64,000 nucleotides of DNA. It comes from Gammaproteobacteria bacterium (GTDB lineage: Bacteria; Pseudomonadota; Gammaproteobacteria; Enterobacterales; Alteromonadaceae). The notes below the pieces were generated by a model, which saw nothing but the letters and a program-made list of their open reading frames with translations, was not told where the DNA came from and ran no database searches. Numbering within the stretch: the stretch's first letter is position 1; the number at the start of each line of letters is the position of its first letter. Of this stretch, positions 25,335 through 33,657 are shown one piece after another. The translations under genes were made by a program, and so were the position numbers. Where the stretch lies: contig JAHJZX010000037.1 in the NCBI GenBank assembly GCA_018826295.1, positions 124,001 to 188,000 on the forward strand. Direction: 5' to 3'.

Positions 25335-25760
25335 TTACTGAATAAACACATTAGTCACCAGCACTTGCTCAAGCTGGTAGCTGAGGCTGTGTTGGCGCAA
25401 CGTGTGGTTAAATTTGTCCAGCAACGCTTGCTGCATGGCCGGAATATCTTTGAAACCGCTTTTCACCTCGCTGTGGCTGACATTGCTAAAATGCTCAACC
25501 AGCGCATTTCGCAGCAGCGGCGTGGCATCAGGTAACTGCGCCATAACCTGACTGTTGTGGCTTAACAGCGTCAGTTCTAACACCAGGTAACGCGAATGCT
25601 GGGCGCTATCAACACTGATCACAAAGCGCTCCAACGGAAAAAACTGCGTCTTCTGCAGCTCGGCCACAGTGGCCTGCTGCTTTGATAACAGGTAGTAAGC
25701 GCCGCCACCACCGGCTGCCAGCAGTAATGCCGCCGCTATCACTAACATTAAAATTCGCAT
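25335..25760 (-). CDS. fliL: Flagellar basal body protein FliL (LafF)
   Basis: 141 residues: one N-terminal membrane helix (about 3-22, LMLVIAAALLLAAGGGGAYYLL) and a periplasmic SPFH/stomatin-like FliL domain (FVISVDSAQHSRYLVLELTLLSHNSQVMAQL...LEQVLVTNVFIQ). FliL ring proteins support stators under load and are tied to surface sensing in lateral systems. Position between fliK and lafS matches lafF of Vibrio. Confidence 0.9.
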   Translation of the reverse strand: MRILMLVIAAALLLAAGGGGAYYLLSKQQATVAELQKTQFFPLERFVISVDSAQHSRYLVLELTLLSHNSQVMAQLPDATPLLRNALVEHFSNVSHSEVKSGFKDIPAMQQALLDKFNHTLRQHSLSYQLEQVLVTNVFIQ

Positions 25761-25773
25761 TTACACGTCTCTC

Positions 25774-27054
25774 CTATACCAGCCGGTTCAGCCGGTCTGT
25801 CGTTAAAGTGTTTACTGCAGCGGGTACCGCAGTCTGGTTAATGGCATCGTCAGTATGCTGGGCGGCAATAGCGCCGGGCTGGTGTTGCGGCTGGTGTTGC
25901 TGCGCCGGTTGGTCCCGCACATCAAGCTGCAGCAGTTGGTCCTGCCCCAGCCGCTGTGACAATTGCTGGCGTAACTGCTCCAGATTTTGCTGCATGGCGT
26001 CACGCATCTGGCTGTTGCTGGCGTATAGCTGCACACTGGTGCGCTCAGCATCCAGACTGACGGTCAGCTCAATCAACCCCAGCTGCGGTGGGTCAAGCCG
26101 GATCTGCGCACGTTGAATTTGCTGGCCAAGCTGTAAATTGATTTTGTCTGACAACAGGTGCATCAGTTTCTGCCCCCACTGGCTGCTTTGGCTGCCCAGC
26201 TGCTCGGCTTTCCACTGAAATAGCGTCTGCGGCGCTGCAGTAGCCGTCGCGCCGGCGCTATTAGCCGCTGCGGTTAGTGCCACTGGGGCTGAGTCGGCCA
26301 GCACTGGCATCGGCCGTACTGCCACATCGCCAGTGCCAAACTGTTGTAACACGCCGTCTGCCAGCGGTAGGGTGGCCATAGTCGCTGACGGCTGCGCAGT
26401 GGCCTGCACCGCTGCCGGCGTCGCAGCGGCAAAGTCGTCGCCGGCCGTTAACTGAACGGGTATAAGTTGTGCTTGTGCCGGCGCTGTCCATTGCTGGCGT
26501 GGCATGGCCGCCAAACTGCCCGCCAGGCCGGACGCTGACGGTGCATCCGGCACTGCAGTTGGCACAGTAGCAACGGCAGTTGACCCTGCCGTTACCAGCG
26601 GCATGGCCATGGCAATAGCTGCGCCAGCGGCACCTGCACCTTCATTGTCGACGCCGGCTGCCACCAGATCGTCCGGCAACAGGCCAGCTGTCACTGCCAC
26701 ATCGGCTGGGGTCGATTGCGCAGTGCTTACCGCTGAGTCAGTCTGCTTTGTAAGCAGGTGTAGTACCGACAGCGCGCTTAGTTCAGCGCTTGGCAGGTTT
26801 TGCGCCATAATGGCTGCGTTCTCCGCTGCCGCTGCCAACTCAGTGTCGGCTAATTCGGCCAGCTCAGTTTGCAACGGCGTAACTAACGGCGCCTGCTGTG
26901 CCGGGGCATCACTAAGCTGCGGCATGCGGGCTAACAAGGCGCTGTAACTATCTGCCGGTTGCCCGTCAGCCTCGGCCTGGCCTTGCATCACCCGGCCGGA
27001 TTGCAACGGCGTTGCCTGGTTTGCCCCAGCCTTATTCAAAAGCCATTGCTGCAT
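25774..27054 (-). CDS. fliK: Flagellar hook-length control protein FliK (LafE)
   Basis: 426 residues. Ala/Thr/Pro/Gln-rich low-complexity N-terminal ruler region (1-285) and a conserved C-terminal domain (about 290-385; INLQLGQQIQRAQIRLDPPQLGLIELTVSLDAERTSVQLYASNSQMRDAMQQNLEQLRQQL). FliK measures the hook and triggers FlhB. The start overlaps the fliT stop by one base. Confidence 0.92.
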   Translation of the reverse strand: MQQWLLNKAGANQATPLQSGRVMQGQAEADGQPADSYSALLARMPQLSDAPAQQAPLVTPLQTELAELADTELAAAAENAAIMAQNLPSAELSALSVLHLLTKQTDSAVSTAQSTPADVAVTAGLLPDDLVAAGVDNEGAGAAGAAIAMAMPLVTAGSTAVATVPTAVPDAPSASGLAGSLAAMPRQQWTAPAQAQLIPVQLTAGDDFAAATPAAVQATAQPSATMATLPLADGVLQQFGTGDVAVRPMPVLADSAPVALTAAANSAGATATAAPQTLFQWKAEQLGSQSSQWGQKLMHLLSDKINLQLGQQIQRAQIRLDPPQLGLIELTVSLDAERTSVQLYASNSQMRDAMQQNLEQLRQQLSQRLGQDQLLQLDVRDQPAQQHQPQHQPGAIAAQHTDDAINQTAVPAAVNTLTTDRLNRLV

Positions 27055-27362
27055 TAGGACACCCCATCCAGCGTTTGCCGGTAAGCCACTACAGCCGCCT
27101 TGTTCTGATTAAACTGCTGCATTTTGGCTTCGCTGCGGCCTAACTCGGCTTTCGCCATAGCGAGCACAGACTGATACTGCTGCCTCAGGCCGGCTAACTC
27201 AGCCGCAAACTGCGGTTTTAGGCCCTGACAGCTAAGTTGCTGCACCAGCTTTAACAGCTGGCGGTCAAGCTGGCGTAGCAGCTGCCAGTCTTGCGAGCTG
27301 GCTGCCTGGCTAAATTGTTGCTGCAGCTGTGCCAGCGCTTTGGCAGTAGCTGAATATGACAT
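27054..27362 (-). CDS. fliT: FliT/LafD-like flagellar chaperone
   Basis: 102 residues from the ATG at 27362. Helical and Gln/Leu-rich (SYSATAKALAQLQQQFSQAASSQDWQLLRQLDRQLLKLVQQL), consistent with FliT, the FliD chaperone, though weakly conserved in sequence. This start sits about 40 bases after the predicted sigma-54 transcription start; a longer in-frame ORF would run back through that promoter, so the short form is preferred. No clear Shine-Dalgarno sequence is visible. First gene of the long fliT-to-flhA operon. Confidence 0.7.
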   Translation of the reverse strand: MSYSATAKALAQLQQQFSQAASSQDWQLLRQLDRQLLKLVQQLSCQGLKPQFAAELAGLRQQYQSVLAMAKAELGRSEAKMQQFNQNKAAVVAYRQTLDGVS

Positions 27363-27413
27363 GGCATTAACTGGCACTGTAGTTACCGGTAAAATTAAAC
27401 ATTGCTTATCGAT

Positions 27414-27429
27414 AGCAACTCTCAGGCCA
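27414..27429 (-). promoter_or_regulatory. Sigma-54 promoter of the fliT-fliK-...-flhA operon
   Basis: On the minus strand the sequence TGGCCTGAGAGTTGCT matches the sigma-54 consensus TGGCAC-N5-TTGC with the invariant GG and GC at correct spacing. The start point would be near 27402, about 40 bases before the fliT ATG. A paired palindrome lies 51 bases upstream of the box. Confidence 0.75.
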
Positions 27430-27479
27430 CATTTAAACTGCAGCATTTACAATGATTTAAGCAACAAGGAAGGTAAAAA

Positions 27480-27508
27480 GCGGAAGTAACGCTTCCGCCG
27501 GACGGAAG
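27480..27508. promoter_or_regulatory. Candidate LafK enhancer site upstream of fliT
   Basis: A perfect inverted repeat GCGGAAG-TAACG-CTTCCGC (27480-27498) is followed five bases later by a further half-site CGGAAG (27503-27508). The same arrangement, including a preceding AAAA, occurs upstream of the flgB sigma-54 promoter at 40245-40271. Distance to the predicted start point is about 80-105 bases, right for an enhancer-binding protein. That the binder is LafK is inferred. Confidence 0.6.
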
Positions 27509-27542
27509 TTGTCTGTCTGGGGTTTTGCCCCGTCTGAAACGG

Positions 27543-27567
27543 AAAAAAACCGCTGCCAAAGCAGCGG
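27543..27567 (-). terminator. Rho-independent terminator after lafA-fliD-fliS
   Basis: Perfect hairpin CCGCTGC-TTTG-GCAGCGG on the minus strand followed by seven T residues. It lies about 60 bases after the fliS stop and separates the flagellin operon from the fliT promoter region. Confidence 0.88.
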
Positions 27568-27625
27568 TACAACTAAAAACACAACAGACACCTATGTTGT
27601 GTTACACCGGGAACACGAAATTGTA

Positions 27626-28018
27626 TCAGGCGGCGCGCTGCGCCAGCCCTTGCCAGCCTTCCTGCAGGTTAGTCATTATCACCCGCACGGTATCCAGCTC
27701 GGTTAAATCATTTTTCAGACTGGCGTTAAGAAGCGCCTGACCGCAATGCTGATACAGTTTTTGCATATTGGCCGCCACTTCGCCGCCATTTTGCTGATCG
27801 AGCGAGGCATCCAGGCCGCCTAAAATTTTTAGCATCCGCTCGATACCTTCGGCTTTTTTATCAAAGCGTTTAGCCTGAATGTGGCCTTCTGTACGGGACA
27901 GTTCATCAAGAAAACCATCAAACAGCATCAGCACCAGTTTATGGATGTCGGCACCGGCAGCTTTGCCTTCTACTGCGGTATTTTTATAAGCCTGAAACCC
28001 ATTTGCAAAATCTAACAT
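27626..28018 (-). CDS. fliS: Flagellin chaperone FliS (LafC)
   Basis: 130 residues with the FliS pattern: YKNTAVEGKAAGADIHKLVLMLFDGFLDELSRTEGHIQAKRFDKKAEGIERMLKILGGLDASLD. FliS binds the flagellin C-terminus and prevents early polymerisation. Seventeen bases after fliD, last gene before a strong terminator. Confidence 0.95.
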   Translation of the reverse strand: MLDFANGFQAYKNTAVEGKAAGADIHKLVLMLFDGFLDELSRTEGHIQAKRFDKKAEGIERMLKILGGLDASLDQQNGGEVAANMQKLYQHCGQALLNASLKNDLTELDTVRVIMTNLQEGWQGLAQRAA

Positions 28019-28035
28019 AGTGTTACTCCACCCTC

Positions 28036-29331
28036 TTAAAACTGCCCGAGCGAACTTTCCAGTTGCGCTATAGTGACCTGCATCTGGGTAAACTGGCCCA
28101 AATAACGTTTGTAGGTCAGCTCCATGGAATAATCGTGCCGTTTTTGTTTCTCTGTGACTAAATCCAGGCTGGCCTGCAGGGTTTTAGTTTTATCGTTCAG
28201 CAAACCAAAGTTTTTACTGTATGGCTCTAAGCTGGTTTCCAGTTTTGCCAGCACGCCGGTGTCGCTGCTTAACATTGCATCCAGTTTTGCCGGATCCGCC
28301 GCCAATGCCTGTTCAAACCTTTTACTGTTAATGTTCAGCTTGCCGTTGCGATCAAACTCCAGGCCAACACTGTATAAGGTGCTGCCTTCAAAGGTGCCCT
28401 GAAAAGCACTGCGCAACTGATTTTGAATGCTGCGTGCCATGCTGTCGCTGTTTAGGTTGCTGTCTTTATTGATGCTGCCGATGATGCCATTTACCCCATC
28501 AACAAACTGTTGCAGCTTGCCGCTTATCGCCTCATCGTCCTGGCCAACTTTAATGCTAACCGGACTGTCGCCTGTGGTTTGCACTTTCAACAAATCTATC
28601 GTCACACCCTCAATGACACCGCTGAGGCTATTGCTGGCACTGGTAACACTAATAGCGCTGTCGCTGCCTAAGCGCACTATGGCATCCTGGGCTTTTTTCA
28701 GCTCTTGCTGGCCAGCCAGGGCTGTGCTGATATCGGCACCGGCAGGGTCGGTACCGGCAGTAAAGTTCAGGCTAAGCTGATTGGCCGCGCCGCTGTCATC
28801 GCTGGATATAACCAAAAAGGTTTCAGTGCCGCTGCGCATTAGCGTTGCGCTGACGCCGGGGTTATCGACGTGGTTATTAATCGCAGCCGCCAACTCTGTC
28901 ACAGTGGCATTGGCTGGCAAGCTGGCCAGATCAACACTAAAGCTGTTGCCGGCTAAATCGATACTGAATTCACCGTCTGTTGCCAGGGTGGCGGCCGGGT
29001 CAAATGACAGCGCCAGCTGATGGTTTTGTGCTAATTGTTCAACAAATACATCATAACTGCCGGCCACTGCGGTTGAACCGGCTTTAACACTCAGCGTCGA
29101 CTCACTGCTACTGCTGGCGGTATTGGCCAGCAAGCTGGAATCAGCGCTGCTGCGAAAATCTTTAAGTTGGCTCGAAAAGTCTTTTAAAGCGGTTTGCAGT
29201 TTTTTAATCGCATTTAGCTGGGCGCTAAATTGGTTGGATTTAGCCGACAGCAGTTTATCGGTACCGGCGCGCTCAATCTGAGTGTACTGACTGGCCAGAT
29301 ACTGCGGATCTATGCTTAAAAATGACGACAT
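28036..29331 (-). CDS. lafB: Filament cap protein FliD (LafB)
   Basis: 431 residues. N-terminal coiled-coil/D0-D1 region (MSSFLSIDPQYLASQYTQIERAGTDKLLSAKSNQFSAQLNAIKKLQTALKDF), a central flagellin-IN-containing region, and C-terminal FliD domain ending in LGQFTQMQVTIAQLESSLGQF. It caps the filament and folds arriving flagellin. Seventy-two bases after lafA. Confidence 0.94.
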   Translation of the reverse strand: MSSFLSIDPQYLASQYTQIERAGTDKLLSAKSNQFSAQLNAIKKLQTALKDFSSQLKDFRSSADSSLLANTASSSSESTLSVKAGSTAVAGSYDVFVEQLAQNHQLALSFDPAATLATDGEFSIDLAGNSFSVDLASLPANATVTELAAAINNHVDNPGVSATLMRSGTETFLVISSDDSGAANQLSLNFTAGTDPAGADISTALAGQQELKKAQDAIVRLGSDSAISVTSASNSLSGVIEGVTIDLLKVQTTGDSPVSIKVGQDDEAISGKLQQFVDGVNGIIGSINKDSNLNSDSMARSIQNQLRSAFQGTFEGSTLYSVGLEFDRNGKLNINSKRFEQALAADPAKLDAMLSSDTGVLAKLETSLEPYSKNFGLLNDKTKTLQASLDLVTEKQKRHDYSMELTYKRYLGQFTQMQVTIAQLESSLGQF

Positions 29332-29403
29332 AATGCAAACCCTGTGTTAGCAGAAATAAGCAGCGGAGCAGCTAAACACCGCCCCGCTGTGTAGTGCGTA
29401 CTA

Positions 29404-30237
29404 TTAACGCAGCAGAGAACCAATCATCTGAGTGGTGCTGTTAGACGCGCTCAGTACAGAGATACCTGAGTTCATCAGCAACTGCTGTTTAGTCATGCTT
29501 GATGTTTCTTTAGCGAAGTCAGCATCCATCAGCTGGCCAGCGGCCGCCTGAGTATTTTCCGCCATGTTGGTCACGTTGTTGATAGTGTGATCCAGACGGT
29601 TCATGCTGGCACCCAGTGCAGAACGGGCAGCACCGATGTTATCGATAAGGGTGTTAACTGTAGCCATTGCTGCAGTACCGCCAGCCTGGTTAGCCAGAGC
29701 GCCTGGCGCGCCTACCGTTGCAGCCAGAGCGGTAATTTCTGCAGAAATATCTACCGCCAGCGTTTCAGCTGCAGTCGCACCGACCTGGAATGTCACCGCA
29801 GCAGCAAACTTACCACCATCCAGCAAGGTTGTACCTGAACCGTAAGAGGTGTTAGTCATGATGCTGTCCAGCTCTAAGGCCAGCTCCTGATATTCTGCAT
29901 CTAATGCAGTATATTCAGAGGCGTTGTTAGTACCGTTAGCAGCCTGAGTAGCCAGCTCTTTCATACGGTAAGCAATGTTGGTCATTTCTTCAAAGGCGCC
30001 TTCGGCCGTTTGCAGCATAGACTGGGCATTGTTGGCGTTATAAATCGCCGCTTCCTGACCACGTACCTGGGCATTTAAACGGTTAGCAATTTGCAAACCG
30101 GCAGCATCATCTTTTGCTGAGTTGATGCGGAAACCTGAACCTAAACGCTCAAGCGCCACTGATAAATCGTTGTTAGTACGACTCAGTTGGTTCTGGATAG
30201 ATTTTGACGCCATATTTGATTGAATTGATAAAGCCAT
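29404..30237 (-). CDS. lafA: Lateral flagellin LafA
   Basis: 277 residues, compact like lateral flagellins. The N-terminal D0/D1 is fully typical (ALSIQSNMASKSIQNQLSRTNNDLSVALERLGSGFRINSAKDDAAGLQIANRLNAQVRGQ), as is the C-terminus (GASMNRLDHTINNVTNMAENTQAAAGQLMDADFAKETSSMTKQQLLMNSGISVLSASNSTTQMIGSLLR). The variable centre is short and Ala/Thr-rich. It is the only flagellin in the window. AGGAG precedes the ATG; a sigma-28-like box lies upstream. Confidence 0.97.
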   Translation of the reverse strand: MALSIQSNMASKSIQNQLSRTNNDLSVALERLGSGFRINSAKDDAAGLQIANRLNAQVRGQEAAIYNANNAQSMLQTAEGAFEEMTNIAYRMKELATQAANGTNNASEYTALDAEYQELALELDSIMTNTSYGSGTTLLDGGKFAAAVTFQVGATAAETLAVDISAEITALAATVGAPGALANQAGGTAAMATVNTLIDNIGAARSALGASMNRLDHTINNVTNMAENTQAAAGQLMDADFAKETSSMTKQQLLMNSGISVLSASNSTTQMIGSLLR

Positions 30238-30269
30238 CTTGGAATCTCCTGTGAATGATGCTCACAAAG

Positions 30270-30302
30270 TTAAAGCGACCAGCCTGAGACGGAACTAAAA
30301 TT
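30270..30302 (-). promoter_or_regulatory. Candidate sigma-28 (LafS) promoter of lafA
   Basis: Minus strand: AATTTTAGTT, 14 bases, then GTCGCTTTAA (30279-30270). The identical ten-mer, at identical spacing from AATTAAAGTT, occurs upstream of flgM. The -35 part resembles TAAAGTTT of sigma-28, while the -10 part departs from GCCGATAA. Start point would fall about 25 bases before the ATG. Comparative evidence only. Confidence 0.45.
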
Positions 30303-30324
30303 TTTTTTATAATTTTTTAGCGAT

Positions 30325-30349
30325 AAAAAATCCCGCTATAGCGGGATTT
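30325..30349 (-). terminator. Rho-independent terminator after the flgB-to-lafW operon
   Basis: Minus-strand hairpin ATCCCGC-TATA-GCGGGAT followed by a six-T run, 34 bases after the stop of the lafW-like gene, insulating lafA from the rod/hook operon. Confidence 0.88.
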
Positions 30350-30382
30350 GGGCTCAACAGTGCTGCCAGACAGCTGACACCG

Positions 30383-31405
30383 CTACCCCAGGCCAAATTC
30401 AACCAGGCTGCGGGTAATATTGGCCTGTGACATCACCACCGCCACACTGCTTTTATTGCCGCTGTGCATTTGTAAGCGCAATTGCCCGGCCAGGCCAGTC
30501 AGCTCTGTGTTGTCTGCTTGCTGTTGTTGAATTGCTGTAAGCTGTGCCTGTAACGCCGCACGCTGTGCCTGCACTTTTACCAGCGCGTCTTTTAATTTTT
30601 GCTGTGCCTGCTGAATTTGCTGGCTGTAGGCCTGTACATTATCGCCACCAGCAGTTTTGGCCAATTGGCCTAAGGCGGTGTCTACCGGCTTTAGTGTTAC
30701 ATTTAACGGATTACCTGCCGCCACCCGCACGCCTTGCCCGCTTACCAGCCAGGGTTCCTGTAATTTACGTGCGTCACGCGCCTGCGCCGAAAAATACAAC
30801 AGTTGCTGGTTATCTACCGAAACATCAATTTGCTGACGGGCAAATGCCTGCTGCACACTGTGCAGGTTTTGTTCGGCGCTCTGGCCGGCCGGTAAATCTA
30901 TTTGCAGCGCATTACCACTGCGGCCCAGCAGGATATTGACCTGTTCAGGCTGGCGCCGCTCGGACAATAAATCGATATTGTGGCTGAGCGTGGCCCGAAA
31001 TGGTGCCGCTGTAGTGCCGGTTAGTGTTAAATCAGCGCTAATGCCAGCCTGGCCTGTGGCCAGCTGTTTTTCCAGTTGCGCCAGTTTTTGCTGCGCCTGC
31101 TGCTGTTGCTCTGCCGACATCTGACGGTGGGAAGATGAATTGACCTGGCGGCGCAGGTTTTCCAGCGCCTGATAAGCCTGGCGGATATTGCGCTCGGTAT
31201 GTTCGGTCTGGGCCAATTGTTTACTGACATCGGCCGCCTGCGCCCATTTGCTTAGTACCTGAATTTGCCGGGTCTGCCGCGACACCGGTACTGCTGAGGC
31301 AGGCGCGTCGCTGACAACGGCTTTAACCACTGCCGCCCGGTCGGTCGGGTTCAGTTTGGCCAGCGCACTCTGGCTAAGTTGTTCCGCCTGTGAAATTGCC
31401 TGCAT
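30383..31405 (-). CDS. LafW-like hypothetical protein at the end of the hook operon
   Basis: 340 residues, no signal peptide, Gln/Ala-rich with predicted coiled coils (about 55-115 and 255-295). A middle segment (QVNILLGRSGNALQIDLPAGQSAEQNLHSVQQAFARQQIDVSVDNQQLLYFSAQARDARKL) has the rhythm of flagellin-IN insert domains found in flagellins and FliD. Position right after flgL matches lafW, described in other lateral clusters as a putative hook-associated protein. I am not certain of homology. Thirteen bases after flgL; closes the operon before a terminator. Confidence 0.5.
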   Translation of the reverse strand: MQAISQAEQLSQSALAKLNPTDRAAVVKAVVSDAPASAVPVSRQTRQIQVLSKWAQAADVSKQLAQTEHTERNIRQAYQALENLRRQVNSSSHRQMSAEQQQQAQQKLAQLEKQLATGQAGISADLTLTGTTAAPFRATLSHNIDLLSERRQPEQVNILLGRSGNALQIDLPAGQSAEQNLHSVQQAFARQQIDVSVDNQQLLYFSAQARDARKLQEPWLVSGQGVRVAAGNPLNVTLKPVDTALGQLAKTAGGDNVQAYSQQIQQAQQKLKDALVKVQAQRAALQAQLTAIQQQQADNTELTGLAGQLRLQMHSGNKSSVAVVMSQANITRSLVEFGLG

Positions 31406-31418
31406 CAGTATTTAACCC

Positions 31419-32321
31419 TTACACGTAAGAGAATAAGGTTAGCTTAGACACGCTGGAGTACACTTTCAGTGACGACTCATACGACGCCAGCGCCTGGTTC
31501 ATATTGACGTAAGCTTCGGGGTAATCAACTTCTTTAATGTCATCGCGCAGCTGCTCGGTAAACAGTGCGATATCGGCATTACCCAGCGCCATTTCATCCA
31601 GCGAGGCCAGAGTACCGCCAATACGGGTAACTTCTCCGCTGACGCTGGCCATAAAATCATTGATATGGCCGAGCAAGTCGCGCGATTCAGTACCGACACC
31701 GGCTACCGGTGCCGTGCTGATTAGATCCAGATAGGTCTGCATTTCGTTTAAAAAGGTTACGCCGGGCACCAGGTCACTGCCGAGAATATTCGACGGCACG
31801 CTGGAGTTATCCGATACCGCCACCTGGCGCACGCTGTCATCACCCAGATACTGGTAAACACCACCGGCATCCGGCTCAAAAGGTTTCACACCGGTTAAGC
31901 TGCCGGAAAAATAATAATTACCGTTGCCGTCTTTGGCGTTAAGTAAATCGACAATTGCCGGAAACAGCACTGACAATTCCTGCGCAAAGGCTTGTAATTC
32001 AGCCTGGCCCATAGCGCCGTCTGCCGCTGTGGTAACAATTTCCTGCACCGAAAACAGCGTATTTACGATGCTGTTTAACTGGCTTTCCTGCTGGCCGAGA
32101 TTAAAGTGCACCGCGTCCATATTGGCCTGGTATTGCTCCAGCTTGGTTAGCTCGCCATTAAGTGTCAGCAGCATTACTGAACCCAGCGGATCGTCTGACG
32201 GCTTCTGAATACGCTGATTAGTCGCCAGTTGGGTAGATAACTTGCTGTATTCTGCCGTTGTCTGCTGAATATTGCGGATAGTGGTTAGATGATACTGATT
32301 ACTGCTTACGCGCATAGCCAC
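31419..32321 (-). CDS. flgL: Hook-filament junction protein FlgL (lateral)
   Basis: 300 residues with flagellin-like ends: MRVSSNQYHLTTIRNIQQTTAEYSKLSTQLATNQRIQKPSDDPLGSVMLLTLNGELTKLEQYQANMD at the N-terminus and VNMNQALASYESSLKVYSSVSKLTLFSYV at the C-terminus. HAP3 joins hook to filament with FlgK. One base after flgK. Confidence 0.95.
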   Translation of the reverse strand: MAMRVSSNQYHLTTIRNIQQTTAEYSKLSTQLATNQRIQKPSDDPLGSVMLLTLNGELTKLEQYQANMDAVHFNLGQQESQLNSIVNTLFSVQEIVTTAADGAMGQAELQAFAQELSVLFPAIVDLLNAKDGNGNYYFSGSLTGVKPFEPDAGGVYQYLGDDSVRQVAVSDNSSVPSNILGSDLVPGVTFLNEMQTYLDLISTAPVAGVGTESRDLLGHINDFMASVSGEVTRIGGTLASLDEMALGNADIALFTEQLRDDIKEVDYPEAYVNMNQALASYESSLKVYSSVSKLTLFSYV

Positions 32322-32322
32322 C

Positions 32323-33657
32323 TCAGAAGATGTTGATCAGCGTTTTAAATAACTGATCAGCTGTGCTGATCACTCTGGCATTGGCATCATACAACTGCTG
32401 GTAATACATCAGGTTAGCGGCTTCTTCATCCAGATTAACGCCGCTTAAACTATCGCGTGCCGCCACCGCATTGTTGTTGAGTACGCCAGCGGTTTTAATA
32501 CTGCTTTGTACCTGCTTACTCTGGATCGCCAAATCACCAATTAAGGTGTCATAACCGGCGGTGGCACCATTGAGCGACGTCACCAGATTGGCAAGATTAC
32601 CATTGTCACCCCGACCGCCAGACGGCAGCCAGCCACCAAAACCATCGGGCACCCGGCCGGTAAACGCCAGATCATCGGTGCCCAGCGCCGTGTTAACGGC
32701 AAAAGTGCCCAGCACATCAGCCGGATTGTAGTTAAACAACGGCTGACCAGGCAGACCGTTTAAGTCAAAACCCTCTGACAGCGCCGTATTTACTGAATCG
32801 GCAATGTTTTGCACGATAGTTTCCAACTCCGTTTTGGCTGGCTGCAATACAGTGGCATCGACATTGAGTAAGCCACCGATGCGGCCACCGACGTGCTCAT
32901 TTAACGGAAAATTCTGCGTATTAAAACTGACATCGACACTGGTGCCGGTGACACTGACAACGGCCGCTTTGGCGCCGACAACTAAAGGTGCACCATTTTT
33001 GCTGCTGATATTCAGATTGCCATCACCCGGATCGGTAATATCAATACCGATAAAGCCTGACAGCTCGGTGATCAGATTTTCCCGGTTATCAGACAGCTCT
33101 GCGGTGGGCTGACCCAGCGCCTGTGCCTTGCTGATTTGACTGTTCAGCTCTGCCACCTGTTGTAACAACGAACTGCTGTTGGCGGCCAAATTAGTGAGCT
33201 CCAGCCCGAGTTTACTTTGCTGGTCGGCCAGGGCACCGTTAATCTGGGCAATATCCTGTACCAGCGCCTGCGCTGATGACAACGCCTGCTGGCGGTAAGC
33301 ACTGGAGTCTGGTGCCGACATCGCCGCATTAAAGGCGGCGCTGATATCGGCCACACTGTCGTTAAGATTTAATGATTCTGTGCCCAGCAACTGCTCAAGG
33401 TAACCCACATAGCTTTGAAAGCCCTGGTAGTAGCTGCTGTCTGAGCTGGTGCGCCAGATATCGTCATTCAAAAAGCTATTTACAATGCGATCAACCTTAA
33501 CCACCTTGACGCCATTTAAACCGCCGGCGGCCGTTTCCAGCTGCACCGTCTGGCGGCTGTAGCCGTTTACCGCCGCATTGGCGACATTCTGCCCCACCAC
33601 AGACAACGCACTGTTGGCAGCATTAAGGCCCGACACGCCGTTTAAAAGCATACTCAT
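32323..33657 (-). CDS. flgK: Hook-associated protein FlgK (lateral)
   Basis: 444 residues, a short FlgK. The N-terminus MLLNGVSGLNAANSALSVVGQNVANAAVNGYSRQTVQLE is the rod/hook family signature. The C-terminus SGVNLDEEAANLMYYQQLYDANARVISTADQLFKTLINIF is diagnostic for FlgK. Overlaps flgJ by four bases. Confidence 0.95.
   Translation of the reverse strand: MSMLLNGVSGLNAANSALSVVGQNVANAAVNGYSRQTVQLETAAGGLNGVKVVKVDRIVNSFLNDDIWRTSSDSSYYQGFQSYVGYLEQLLGTESLNLNDSVADISAAFNAAMSAPDSSAYRQQALSSAQALVQDIAQINGALADQQSKLGLELTNLAANSSSLLQQVAELNSQISKAQALGQPTAELSDNRENLITELSGFIGIDITDPGDGNLNISSKNGAPLVVGAKAAVVSVTGTSVDVSFNTQNFPLNEHVGGRIGGLLNVDATVLQPAKTELETIVQNIADSVNTALSEGFDLNGLPGQPLFNYNPADVLGTFAVNTALGTDDLAFTGRVPDGFGGWLPSGGRGDNGNLANLVTSLNGATAGYDTLIGDLAIQSKQVQSSIKTAGVLNNNAVAARDSLSGVNLDEEAANLMYYQQLYDANARVISTADQLFKTLINIF

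Noticed and set aside
29340..29400. GC-rich imperfect hairpin between lafA and fliD
   Set aside because: It lacks a T-run and has a mismatch; it might attenuate transcription but I cannot support calling a terminator.
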